From assembly GCA_023336815.1 (NCBI GenBank), contig JAMBLJ010000155.1, positions 1 to 51,084 of the forward strand: a DNA stretch of 51,084 nucleotides, given 5' to 3'. This stretch comes from Actinomycetes bacterium (lineage in GTDB: Bacteria; Actinomycetota; Acidimicrobiia; Spongiisociales; UBA5794). A program made the position numbers and the translations under genes. The notes beneath the pieces were generated by a model that saw only the letters and a list, made by a program, of their open reading frames with translations, ran no database searches and was not told the DNA's origin. Below, in pieces: positions 7,958 to 15,836 of the stretch (positions within the stretch are counted from its first letter, which is position 1; every line of letters starts with the position of its first letter).

Positions 7958-8955
7958 AGACGGGAGAGTAGGCCGTCGGTGGGAGCCTCACCATCGTCGT
8001 GGAGCACCTGTATCGCCTGTTCGTCGATGGCGACGAGTACTTCGGTTCCTTGTGCGATCGCTCGATCTGAAAAGACCCGCAACTCGCTGCCGCCGCGGGG
8101 AGCGACGGCGACGAGATAACGTCCATCCGAGAACGTCGCGTTGGTGACCGTTGCGGGAATGCCTCCACGATCGGTGAACGACACTGCGCCGGTAGGGATG
8201 AGCACGGTGCTGCTAGGTCGACCGATGACGGTTCCCTCGGCAACATTTGGGTGACCGAGGAACTTCGCTACGAATACGGTCAGCGGCTCGTTCCACACCT
8301 CTGCAGGCGTTCCGACTCGGACGATCTTGCCCGCTCGCATGATCGCGATACGATCGGCGAAAGCGAACGCTTCTATCCGGTCGTGTGTCACCGACAGCGC
8401 CGTGGTGCCGAGGTTCGTGATGATCTCTCGCATTTCTTCGAGCAGCGACTCCCGAAGAGCGAGATCCAACGATCCAAGTGGCTCGTCGAGCATCACGAGC
8501 GAGGGACGAGGAGCAAGCGTGCGTACCAGGGCAACGCGCTGTCGTTCTCCACCCGACAGTGATGAGATCGAACGATCCTCGAACCCCTGCAATCCGGCAA
8601 TACCGAGGAGCTGAGCAACGGTGTCGTCCTGATGTTTGCGCGAGACGCCATGCATGCGGAGTCCGTATGCGATGTTCCCCTTGACGCTCAGGTGGGGGAA
8701 CAGGGCATAGTCCTGGAACATGAGGCCGATGGGACGCATATGGGTGGGTGTTCGCGTGGTGTCGGTCCCATCGATGTGGATCGAACCGGAGGTCAGCGCT
8801 TCGAGGCCCGCGATGGCGCGGAGTAACGTTGATTTCCCTGATCCTGACGGTCCCATGACAGTGAAACGTTCGCCAGATGCGATTTGCAGAGCCACGCTGT
8901 CGAGTGCGATCTTGTCGCCGAACTGAACGGTCAATGCCTCGATGACTGCACTCAC
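7954..8955 (-). CDS. thiQ: Thiamine-type ABC transporter, ATP-binding protein
   Basis: 333 aa. Walker A GPSGSGKS (35-42), Q-loop LMFQDYALFPHL, signature LSGGERQR, Walker B LVMLDEP with the D-loop SLD and an H-loop His (VTHDR). After the ATPase (about 1-235) comes a TOBE-like regulatory domain with beta strands, as in Pot/Fbp-type importers, making it longer than E. coli ThiQ. It energises uptake through the neighbouring permease. GTG start overlaps the permease stop by 4 nt. The thiamine assignment rests on the operon with thiN and the TPP riboswitch; the ATPase alone could equally be read as an iron or polyamine importer. Confidence 0.85.
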   Translation of the reverse strand: MSAVIEALTVQFGDKIALDSVALQIASGERFTVMGPSGSGKSTLLRAIAGLEALTSGSIHIDGTDTTRTPTHMRPIGLMFQDYALFPHLSVKGNIAYGLRMHGVSRKHQDDTVAQLLGIAGLQGFEDRSISSLSGGERQRVALVRTLAPRPSLVMLDEPLGSLDLALRESLLEEMREIITNLGTTALSVTHDRIEAFAFADRIAIMRAGKIVRVGTPAEVWNEPLTVFVAKFLGHPNVAEGTVIGRPSSTVLIPTGAVSFTDRGGIPATVTNATFSDGRYLVAVAPRGGSELRVFSDRAIAQGTEVLVAIDEQAIQVLHDDGEAPTDGLLSRL

Positions 8956-10622
8956 AACTCACCCCTGACACGTTTGTGGCCTACCGCGTCGATCACGAGC
9001 ATCGCAACACCGGTGACGGCGGCGAGCACCGTGCTCAGTGCGATCGCTGCTCCGAACGGAACGGAGCCAGGACGGCCGAGCAACCGGAATATCGCGATGG
9101 GGATCGTTGGTGAATTCGGTCTGGCGATGAAGGAGGTGGCTCCGAACTCTCCCATCGATATGGCGAAGGCGAACGCGGCAGCAACGAGGAGCGCCGCCCC
9201 AACGAGCCTGGCATCAACGCTCCACCACGTTCTCCACCTGCTTGAGCCGAGAGTGGCCGCAGCTTCGCGAAGCTGGTGCTGTACTGCACCGAACGCCGGC
9301 GCGGTCGTACGAACCACGAAAGGGATCGCTACGAGAGAGTGCGCGATGGGAATGAGGACGACGGAAGTCCTGAGGTCGATCGGCGAGCCGAGTGCAACGA
9401 GGAACCCGAACCCGATCGTGACGGCCGATGTGCCGAGGGGGAGCATCACGAACACGTCGAACGCTCTAGCGGTTCTCTTGCGGGCGTGTGTGAGCGCTAT
9501 TGCGCTGAGAACACCGATGACGAGACCGATGGATGCCGCGGCCAATGCAAAAGCAAGCGAGTTTCGTATCGCAAGCATCGGATCGATGAAGGCTGCGGTC
9601 GTGTCTGACAACGAGAATAGGTTCTGGTAGTTCGCAAGCCCGATCCCGCCGGTGGGGTTGATTGCAGATCGAGCGATCAACACGCCGAGTGGTGTTCCGA
9701 GTATCACGATCATGGAGCCGATGATCACACGGACGGCCCATCGCTCTCGGGCAGTGTGTGGACGCGGTGGATCCACGGCGGTGTGCGCGAACTCAATGCT
9801 CGTGCGGCGATGGAACCATCCGTACGCGATGAGGATGGCACCGATACCGAGGAGTTGGAGGATGGCAAGTGCCGATGCGACATCGAGGCGTAAGAACGCG
9901 GTCGTTTGGCGCCAGATCTCGACCTCGATTGTCGTGTGGCGAAGATCACCGAGCAGCAGGACAACGCCGAACGACGTGAAGGAGAACAAGAACACGAGTG
10001 CGCTCGTCGATGCGATTGCCGGACGAAGGATCGGCAGCGTGATCGTCCGAAAGGCTGTCCACGGTGACGCACCAAGTGTCCGGGCTGCCGCCTCGATACG
10101 TGGGTCGATACGTTCCCAGAACGAACTCACGCCGCGCACGACGATGGCGTAGTTGTAAAAGACGTGGGCGGCGAGGATCAGCCACAACGTGCCGGTCAGG
10201 TCGACGCCAAGGAAGCCGTTTGGGCCGGCGATCGTGAGGAACGCGGATCCAACCACGAGTGTCGGCAATACGAAGGGGACGAGCGATGCTGCCAGGAGGA
10301 TCCTCTTACCTCGGAACGAGAAGCGTGCGAAGACCCACGCTGCGGGCAACGCGAACGCAACGGTGAGCACCGTGGACAGGAAGGCCTGAAGCATCGTGAA
10401 CCGGGCCACCCCCTGGAGTGAGTCGTCCTTGAGAACGTCCGCGAACACCTGGAGGCTCAACGATCCGTCGACGGTGAGTCCCCTGAGGGTTATCGATATG
10501 ACGGGGTATACGAAGAAGTATCCGAGATAGAGCACGGGGATCGCGATGATGACGGCGATCCCTGGTCTCCATCTCGCGGTGCGGGTTAGGAGCGTGCGAT
10601 ATCGATCCACTCTTGGATCCAT
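8952..10622 (-). CDS. thiP: Thiamine-type ABC transporter permease, two fused halves
   Basis: 556 aa, about 12 hydrophobic segments in two homologous halves, each with an EAA-type loop (EAAARTLGASPWTAFRTITLP and EAAATLGSSRWRTWWSVDAR), the sites that dock on the ATPase. This matches ThiP/FbpB-type fused permeases that form the whole membrane channel. ATG at 10622 overlaps the end of the binding-protein gene by 37 nt; an in-frame GTG at 10610 is an alternative. It forms an importer with the binding protein upstream and the ATPase downstream, and substrate is inferred from the thiamine operon context. Confidence 0.87.
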   Translation of the reverse strand: MDPRVDRYRTLLTRTARWRPGIAVIIAIPVLYLGYFFVYPVISITLRGLTVDGSLSLQVFADVLKDDSLQGVARFTMLQAFLSTVLTVAFALPAAWVFARFSFRGKRILLAASLVPFVLPTLVVGSAFLTIAGPNGFLGVDLTGTLWLILAAHVFYNYAIVVRGVSSFWERIDPRIEAAARTLGASPWTAFRTITLPILRPAIASTSALVFLFSFTSFGVVLLLGDLRHTTIEVEIWRQTTAFLRLDVASALAILQLLGIGAILIAYGWFHRRTSIEFAHTAVDPPRPHTARERWAVRVIIGSMIVILGTPLGVLIARSAINPTGGIGLANYQNLFSLSDTTAAFIDPMLAIRNSLAFALAAASIGLVIGVLSAIALTHARKRTARAFDVFVMLPLGTSAVTIGFGFLVALGSPIDLRTSVVLIPIAHSLVAIPFVVRTTAPAFGAVQHQLREAAATLGSSRWRTWWSVDARLVGAALLVAAAFAFAISMGEFGATSFIARPNSPTIPIAIFRLLGRPGSVPFGAAIALSTVLAAVTGVAMLVIDAVGHKRVRGEL

Positions 10623-11626
10623 CGCTCGCGGTTCATCTCGATCGTTCCGGGTTCCATGACCACTGGTTGTTCGGGAAAGGTGGTGTATCGAGCAAAGATG
10701 TCAGGCAACGTTGCGTCTGTATTCGTTGGATACACGAACATGTTCAGCGGAATGTCCTCCTGTGTCAAGCGTTCGAGGAGGAAGTCGACGAACAGTCGTG
10801 CTCCAGCCTCGTTACTCGCACCCGCTAGAACACCGGCGAACTCGACCTGTCTGAAACAGCCCTGTGCCATGACAGCGGTTGGTGCCTCGGCTAACTCTCC
10901 GAACAGCACCTCGGCAGGCGGCGATGACGCATAGGAGACGACCAGGGGTCGATCGCCACCTGACCACGAGAACCTCGATGTGTAGGCGTTGGTCCAGTTC
11001 GGGCTGACTGCCACACCATTGGCAAAGAGATCACGCCAGTACGCCTTCCAGTCGTACTCAGCCCCTTCGGGGTACTCGGCGATCGTTGCCATCAGAAACG
11101 CTAGCCCCGGCGACGACAGCGCGGGGTCTTGAACGACGAGCATGTCTCTGTAGGCAGGGAGCGTTAGGTCGGCAAGGCTCACGGGAGCAGGAACACCTGC
11201 AACACTCAACGCGGCGATGTCATAGTTCACACAAACGTCCCCGAAGTCGATAGGTGTTGCCATGTCCTCGCGGACGTACAAGACGGGGCTCACGCTGTCG
11301 ATGGCGGCCGCTCGGTGGGGAACGAAGATACCGGCGTCGATGGCCCTCGAGAGGAACGTGTTGTCGATGCCGTAGATCACATCTGCAATGGGGTTGTCTT
11401 TCGTCAGGATCGCCTGGTTGAGCATCGTTCCAGCATCTCCGGCAGTTGTGATCACCAACTCCAGTCCGGTTTCCTCCGTGAATGCAGCGAGGGTCTCGTC
11501 GCTCAGCGCAAAGGAATCGTGGGTCAACAGCACGACCTCGTCTGATCCGGCAGAGGAACATGCCGTTGCGACGATCGCTATCGTTATCGCGACGGTGACG
11601 AGCAGATATCGGTAGATCCTGGTCAT
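10586..11626 (-). CDS. thiB: Thiamine ABC transporter substrate-binding lipoprotein
   Basis: 346 aa. Signal peptide at 1-22 with lipobox VATAC (lipidated Cys23), then a periplasmic-binding-protein type 2 fold starting VVLLTHDSFALSDETLAAFTEETG, very similar in pattern to ThiB/TbpA proteins (THDSF near the N-terminus; later ADVIYGIDNTFLSRA and MFVYPTN). It captures thiamine or its phosphates outside the membrane and hands them to the permease. Starts with a 4-nt ATGA overlap with thiN. Expected to be repressed by TPP through the riboswitch of the operon, if the transcript is continuous. Confidence 0.9.
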   Translation of the reverse strand: MTRIYRYLLVTVAITIAIVATACSSAGSDEVVLLTHDSFALSDETLAAFTEETGLELVITTAGDAGTMLNQAILTKDNPIADVIYGIDNTFLSRAIDAGIFVPHRAAAIDSVSPVLYVREDMATPIDFGDVCVNYDIAALSVAGVPAPVSLADLTLPAYRDMLVVQDPALSSPGLAFLMATIAEYPEGAEYDWKAYWRDLFANGVAVSPNWTNAYTSRFSWSGGDRPLVVSYASSPPAEVLFGELAEAPTAVMAQGCFRQVEFAGVLAGASNEAGARLFVDFLLERLTQEDIPLNMFVYPTNTDATLPDIFARYTTFPEQPVVMEPGTIEMNRERWIQEWIDIARS

Positions 11627-12282
11627 TGTGGATCCTGTCCTTCGACGATCACGAGCAGAGTCCCCTGGTCGAGACAGATCGTCTGGGTCGTCTCGACGAC
11701 GACATTCGAGAGCCCGCGCGACGTTCCTCTGGGGAGTTGTTCATCGACTAGCGGCCATCGCACGCCGGTGGCACTCACACCGCGGGTATCGCCGATGGGA
11801 ATGATCGTGAGGCTGGAGCCTTGGGGCGCATCGAGGCGGAGCGGCTGCTTGGGGTGCACCGGGTACAGGCTTCGGGTCCCCATGTGCCATTCGATGGCGA
11901 GATGTCGCCATCTCTGTGCGGTGATACCCGTTGTGATACCGATGAAGTGTCCGAGTGAGCCTCCCTCACCGCCGTAGATGTCGACAGATGTCACCCCAAG
12001 ATCCTGAGCGGCAACGAGGGCCAGCTCGAAGTCGGTCGCATCTTTGTCGATATCGAACCGGTGTATGTGTACGCCTGTTGTTTCGGCGTGTGTGAGACCT
12101 TCGGCGCTGATCGAGTCAAGATCACCGATCAGGACATCGACATCGATCCCCTTTTGGCGTGCAAGGTCGTATCCGGAGTCCGCTGCGATCACGATGTCAT
12201 GATCGGGGATCGCTGCGATATCACTGATGTTCCCGCCGGCGAAGAGCAGTGATCTGGTAGGGATGGGTGCGGGTTGTTCCAC
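11623..12282 (-). CDS. thiN: Thiamine diphosphokinase
   Basis: 219 aa from GTG at 12282. Family motifs are intact: AADSGYDLA (34-42), LIGDLDSIS (51-59) and DKDATDFELAL (79-89), which bind ATP, Mg and thiamine. It converts imported thiamine to TPP, the ligand of the riboswitch just upstream, closing the feedback loop. The start is decided by GGAGGA ending 4 nt before GTG; the ATG at 12300 lies inside the conserved aptamer sequence and cannot be the normal start. First gene of the thiamine uptake operon. Confidence 0.92.
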   Translation of the reverse strand: MEQPAPIPTRSLLFAGGNISDIAAIPDHDIVIAADSGYDLARQKGIDVDVLIGDLDSISAEGLTHAETTGVHIHRFDIDKDATDFELALVAAQDLGVTSVDIYGGEGGSLGHFIGITTGITAQRWRHLAIEWHMGTRSLYPVHPKQPLRLDAPQGSSLTIIPIGDTRGVSATGVRWPLVDEQLPRGTSRGLSNVVVETTQTICLDQGTLLVIVEGQDPQ

Positions 12283-12380
12283 GGCTTCCTCCGCTGGCAT
12301 TAACCAGAATCAGGTTCGGCGGGTCGGTACTCGATGGCACCCTCTCAGCCCGATCGTTCGGGCTCCCCGGTGTGGTTGCT
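12283..12380 (-). ncRNA. TPP riboswitch (THI element)
   Basis: On the minus strand the conserved blocks occur in order: CGGGGAGCC (P2 5' side), GGCTGAGAGGG, GACCC, GAACCTGAT, CTGGTTAATGCCAGCG and GGAGGAA. The Shine-Dalgarno GGAGGA (12287-12292) belongs to the 3' aptamer strand, and CCAC near 12372-12375 can pair with GTGG at the thiN start codon (12279-12282). Control is therefore probably translational: TPP binding hides the ribosome binding site. One extra T lies in GATTCTGG against the common GATCTGG. Confidence 0.93.
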
Positions 12381-12386
12381 AGGGCC

Positions 12387-12392
12387 AGTGTA
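12387..12392 (-). promoter_or_regulatory. Probable -10 element of the thiamine operon
   Basis: TACACT on the minus strand fits the actinobacterial -10 pattern TAnnnT. A start about 7 nt downstream, near 12380, would place the 5' end of the RNA right at the riboswitch. No good -35 is seen. Confidence 0.5.
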
Positions 12393-12423
12393 CCCGACCA
12401 TGTGGTGATCGGGGAGGAGTGTC

Positions 12424-12452
12424 TTGACGAAGTAGTGTCAGTATGACAGTAT
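12424..12452 (+). promoter_or_regulatory. Possible promoter and operator of the 38-aa / RHH / DUF4097 unit
   Basis: TTGACG (12424-12429) is followed after 17 nt by CAGTAT (12447-12452). An imperfect inverted repeat, TAGTGTCA-gta-TGACAGTA (12433-12451, 7 of 8 bp), fills the space between them, a typical operator position. The ribbon-helix-helix protein encoded downstream is a plausible binder (inference). Confidence 0.45.
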
Positions 12453-12510
12453 TGAGACGTCAACACGACAGCACTCAGACATCGGTCGGGTGCAGAGGCG
12501 GAGGATTACC

Positions 12511-12627
12511 ATGTTGTGGTACAAAAGTCGAGAGAGAAAAGATGCGCTCAGGGACGCCAGGAGAGACACATACCGCAGAGAGAGCACGCGGCTTATGTCT
12601 CTGGTTCGCCACGATCCAACGCGCTAG
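12511..12627 (+). CDS. Small basic protein of 38 aa, unknown
   Basis: ATG at 12511 follows GGCGGAGG with 6-nt spacing, as good a ribosome binding site as any in the window. The product begins MLWYKSRERKDALRDARRD, is about one third Arg and Lys, and would form one amphipathic helix; it ends at TAG 12625-12627, 24 nt before the start of the ribbon-helix-helix gene. It lies downstream of the possible promoter at 12424. No family recognised. It may be a real small protein that binds nucleic acid or acidic partners, or a regulatory upstream reading frame. Evidence is the ribosome binding site, position and biased composition only. Confidence 0.55.
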   Translation: MLWYKSRERKDALRDARRDTYRRESTRLMSLVRHDPTR

Positions 12628-12651
12628 CAGCGAGGCCGACGAGGAGTAAGT

Positions 12652-13101
12652 ATGGATATCGACAGTGTCGTTGATCAGGTGCAGGCGGTTGTCGCTGGAC
12701 AGTTGCTGCTTGCGGGAGACAACCCGGCGATCAATGCGGCCGGTGACGCTGTCATGCTGGTGCTCGAACCGGCGCTCAGACAGGCTGGCGCCACACTCGC
12801 TGAACAGGCGGCTGCTGAGGTGAGCGCACAACTCCCGGATCATGCAATCGATGTCGTTCTGTCGTCGGGCCAGCCTGCGCTGGTGGTCCGCAGCACGAGC
12901 ACAGAGGTCACGGTGAACACCGATGATTGTGATGCACGCATGACCGTACGACTCCCCGAGGATCTCAAGGAAGACCTCGAAGATGCAGCGGCCAATCTGG
13001 GCGACTCGGTCAATACCTTCGTGGTGCGCGTCCTTGCCGGAAAGGCAAGCGCCCGTCGTGGCTCGTCGCGTTCTGTGTTCGAAGGAATGATCGAGACATG
13101 A
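12652..13101 (+). CDS. Ribbon-helix-helix (HicB/Arc-like) protein
   Basis: 149 aa. Residues about 96-132 (MTVRLPEDLKEDLEDAAANL, then GDSVNTFVVRVLAG) fit the ribbon-helix-helix DNA-binding fold: a strand with alternating polar residues, two helices, and the SVNTFVVR second-helix pattern of HicB or CopG-type repressors. The first 90 residues hold a helical part and a short beta part of unknown role. No HicA-like toxin is adjacent; the partner is a DUF4097 protein that starts within the last codons (4-nt ATGA overlap). Ribosome binding site GAGGAG. It may autoregulate through the inverted repeat at 12433 (inference). Confidence 0.75.
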   Translation: MDIDSVVDQVQAVVAGQLLLAGDNPAINAAGDAVMLVLEPALRQAGATLAEQAAAEVSAQLPDHAIDVVLSSGQPALVVRSTSTEVTVNTDDCDARMTVRLPEDLKEDLEDAAANLGDSVNTFVVRVLAGKASARRGSSRSVFEGMIET

Positions 13102-13874
13102 GTGATCGGATCGAGACGTACGATCTTCGAGAACCTCCACGCATCGATATCGCAACGGTGGCTGGTGACATCATCATCAAGCCCTGGAACAAGATGCAGG
13201 CAAAGGTCGTGCTGAGCGGCGACGCAGACACCGTTGCAAGCACCCGGATCGATGCCTCGGCGGACTCCCTCTCCATACGGTCGGATCCCAACCGTCGATC
13301 ACGTCGGTGGTTCGCAAAGGCGATGGATGTCATCGTTTCCACGCCCGAGGGCGGAACACTCCGTATCGACTCGTCGTCTGGCGATATTCGGATACGGGTG
13401 GCTCTTGAGGATGTCGACATCGCCTCAGCATCGGGCAGCGTTCGAGTGGACGAACCGATCGGAGATGCGCGCATCAAGGTGGCATCCGGGGATGTGCGTG
13501 TCGACCAGGTTCGACGCGATATCGAGGTGTCCTCGGCCAATGGCGATATCCGGATCGGTGTAGCAAGGGATGTGGTCCTGAGTACGGCGTCGGGTTCAAC
13601 CAGGCTCGGAACGGTTGAAGCATCGGCCCGCATACGGTCGGCCAGCGGGGATGTTCGTGTTCGAGACTTCATGGGTTCCGATCTGACGATCAAGACGATG
13701 TCGGGTAATGCAACGATTGGGCTCGCGCCCGGCAGGGTCGTCGCGGCCGAGATCAAGACTATGTCGGGTGAGTTCAGGAACAAGATCGCCGCCACAGACG
13801 GACCAAAACACGGCCGAATGACGCTCACCGTCACATCGTTTTCAGGTGATGTGACGCTCCGCAACGCCAGATAG
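13098..13874 (+). CDS. DUF4097-family beta-repeat protein (putative adhesin-like, cytosolic)
   Basis: 258 aa, no signal peptide and no transmembrane segment. From about residue 90 there are roughly nine repeats of about 20 residues built on S-G-D-x-R-x (SSGDIRI, ASGSVRV, ASGDVRV, ANGDIRI, ASGSTRL, ASGDVRV, MSGNATI, MSGEFRN, FSGDVTL), which predicts a right-handed beta-helix as in DUF4097 and bactofilin-like proteins. Translationally coupled to the ribbon-helix-helix gene. Relatives are often linked to membrane-stress regulators, but the role is not established. The lack of export signal makes an intracellular scaffold more likely than an adhesin. Confidence 0.8.
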   Translation: MSDRIETYDLREPPRIDIATVAGDIIIKPWNKMQAKVVLSGDADTVASTRIDASADSLSIRSDPNRRSRRWFAKAMDVIVSTPEGGTLRIDSSSGDIRIRVALEDVDIASASGSVRVDEPIGDARIKVASGDVRVDQVRRDIEVSSANGDIRIGVARDVVLSTASGSTRLGTVEASARIRSASGDVRVRDFMGSDLTIKTMSGNATIGLAPGRVVAAEIKTMSGEFRNKIAATDGPKHGRMTLTVTSFSGDVTLRNAR

Positions 13875-13928
13875 CTGGCCGCTGCTGCCCTCATCTCCAG
13901 GCGTGAACGCTCGTACCCCGGCTACCGT

Positions 13929-14627
13929 GTGGCTGTGACACTTGAGCTTGCTGACATCATCGACAACTACCAATTCGGGCCCGTCGAGGGTGATTGGCGA
14001 CCGCTGTTCATCGCTATTGCGGGCGGCTCGGGCTCAGGGAAGACAACGATCGCACGATCCGTGGTCGATCTCGTTGGTCGTAACAAGGTGATCTATCTCC
14101 AGCAGGATGCGTACTACCGTGACCGCAACGATCTCGATGTCGAACAGCGGGCGAAGATCAACTACGACCATCCCGATGCGATCGAGATGGAGCTCCTTCT
14201 CGCGCATCTCGATGCCCTTCGCAATGGACAGCCGATCGAGCGTCCGGTGTACGACTTCGGCACCCACACACGGACGGGCGAGACCTACACGCTCGTTCCG
14301 GAGCCGGTTGTCATCGTCGAGGGCATCCTCGTGCTTGCTGATCCAGAGCTCAGGACCCGATTCGACGTACGCGTGTTCATCGATACGGAATCCGATATCC
14401 GGCTTATCCGGCGGCTCCAGCGGGATATTCTCGAGCGCGGAAGAACGGTGGAGTCGGTCATCGACCAGTATCAGAAGACCGTCAGACCGATGCACTATCA
14501 GTTCGTCGAGCCTTCCAAGCGGTACGCAGACATCATCATCCCGGAGGGAATCAACGCCGGAGCCATCGGGACAGTGTCCTCCATGATCAAACACTTCCTC
14601 GACCAGAGTGCCGAGGTTGGGCGTTAA
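13929..14627 (+). CDS. udk: Uridine kinase
   Basis: 232 aa. P-loop GGSGSGKTT at 32-40, then the uridine-kinase run NYDHPDAIE, RPVYDF with THTR, and IVEGILVLADPELR; lid-region Arg-rich helix RLIRRLQRDILERGR. It phosphorylates uridine or cytidine to UMP or CMP with a nucleoside triphosphate (pyrimidine salvage). About 20 residues longer than E. coli Udk at the N-terminus. GTG start. Its stop overlaps the stop of the convergent SGNH hydrolase gene by 4 nt. Confidence 0.92.
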   Translation: MAVTLELADIIDNYQFGPVEGDWRPLFIAIAGGSGSGKTTIARSVVDLVGRNKVIYLQQDAYYRDRNDLDVEQRAKINYDHPDAIEMELLLAHLDALRNGQPIERPVYDFGTHTRTGETYTLVPEPVVIVEGILVLADPELRTRFDVRVFIDTESDIRLIRRLQRDILERGRTVESVIDQYQKTVRPMHYQFVEPSKRYADIIIPEGINAGAIGTVSSMIKHFLDQSAEVGR

Positions 14628-15394
14628 GACCGCGTCGACTGCTCGTCCTGCCATACCTCAACGAGCCGGTCGGCGACATGAACACCGACTGAGGCGAATG
14701 CGAGGTGTCCATCGGCCGAAGCATGGAAGAGGTCGGCACCGAACATCGTGGAATCGACCGTGAACATCTGCTCCATCACGTCCCAGGCGTTCGACTTGAC
14801 CGCACGCGGATACTCGAGTGCGACCCGCGCAATGGCTCGATCAACAGCACGAGCTCGAATTCGGGCGAGACCCCGTGCGAGTTCGGGCAGACGCGGAATG
14901 GTGCCGAGGTCTCCAATGCCCGAGAGTCCGACCGCTGGGACATTCGCGTGAAGGATGTCAACGGCGTCACCGTACGCAGCTTCGAATCGGGCGATGGGTG
15001 TTGCCCGGAGCGCATCGTTCGATCCAACAGACAGATAGGCGATGTCCGGCCGTAGCGCGAGCGCCTCGTCGATCTGTGATGCACGTACATCACCGATCTT
15101 TGAACCCCCGACCGCAACACTCACGGCAGTCACGTGGAATCGGTCGGCGAGGTGCATTGCGATCTGGCGTGGCCAGGATGCATCGAGTGGTTCAACGCCG
15201 GGCGATGTCACGGAGCTATCACCGAGGAACACGATCGTGAGCGGGGGAGCCTCCGGGGATCCGAACACACCAGAGGGATCCTGGTTGTCGAGTGACGGGA
15301 GGTCGTCGCGATAGATCGCGCGTGCCATCTGGCCAGCGAGCAGAACACTCGCGGCAAGGGGCGGTCTGACGATACTCCATGCTTTCACAGCCAT
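14624..15394 (-). CDS. SGNH/GDSL-family hydrolase
   Basis: 256 aa from ATG at 15394 (the upstream TTG at 15400 is less likely). Block I FLGDSSVTSPG carries the catalytic Ser, VGGSKIGD the oxyanion Gly, SVGSND the Asn of block III, and DLFHASADGH the Asp and His of block V. The N-terminus WSIVRPPLAASVLLAGQM is moderately hydrophobic and could be an uncleaved membrane anchor. Such enzymes deacylate lipids, sugars or peptidoglycan; the substrate here is unknown. Single gene, convergent with udk. Confidence 0.87.
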   Translation of the reverse strand: MAVKAWSIVRPPLAASVLLAGQMARAIYRDDLPSLDNQDPSGVFGSPEAPPLTIVFLGDSSVTSPGVEPLDASWPRQIAMHLADRFHVTAVSVAVGGSKIGDVRASQIDEALALRPDIAYLSVGSNDALRATPIARFEAAYGDAVDILHANVPAVGLSGIGDLGTIPRLPELARGLARIRARAVDRAIARVALEYPRAVKSNAWDVMEQMFTVDSTMFGADLFHASADGHLAFASVGVHVADRLVEVWQDEQSTRS

Positions 15395-15506
15395 ATTCAA
15401 ACAAACAAATGGACCCTTGCCGACGTTCCCGATTCATCGAACACGCGGTCGCTACTGTGTCGGGCATGATCGATCGTTTCGCCAATCTGCTGGAGGGGAG
15501 TGACAC

Positions 15507-15836
15507 ATGGCCGAGCCGTATCTGAACGATGTGACTCGACTTGCAGACGAGTGGTCGAGCGCCGACGGCCGTGTTGGAAACCTCGAGTGCGATCACTTCT
15601 TTTCAGGTGCAGCGGTGTATCGAGATGGTGGCATCGTCGCGACTCTCACGCCGGTCGGTCTGGCTTTCAAGGTATCACCGGACGTCCACGATGGACTGAT
15701 CGGATCCGGGAGGGCTGCTCCTCTTCGCTACTTCCCCAAGGCACCGATCAAGAAGAACTGGGTTGTGTTCGAAGAACCGGACACCGTACCAGGCAACGAT
15801 GCGATCGATCTGATCCTCGGCGAGTTCCCACCGTGA
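15507..15836 (+). CDS. TfoX/Sxy N-terminal-domain protein
   Basis: 109 aa with the TfoX_N pattern: DHFFSGAAVYRDGGIVATLTP, then GLAFKVS and PLRYFPKAPIKKNWVVF near the end. In gammaproteobacteria Sxy/TfoX activates competence genes, but single-domain TfoX_N proteins are widespread in actinobacteria and have no proven role. Ribosome binding site GGAGGGG, 8 nt from ATG. Its stop overlaps the GTG start of the hydrolase downstream (GTGA), so the two are probably co-translated. Confidence 0.8.
   Translation: MAEPYLNDVTRLADEWSSADGRVGNLECDHFFSGAAVYRDGGIVATLTPVGLAFKVSPDVHDGLIGSGRAAPLRYFPKAPIKKNWVVFEEPDTVPGNDAIDLILGEFPP

Noticed and set aside
12298-12300. ATG as the start of thiN
   Set aside because: It is part of the conserved TTAATGCC aptamer sequence; the ribosome binding site lies downstream of it.
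13010-13894. 294-aa minus-strand frame
   Set aside because: Antisense to the DUF4097 gene; its repeats mirror the SGDVR codons of the real gene.
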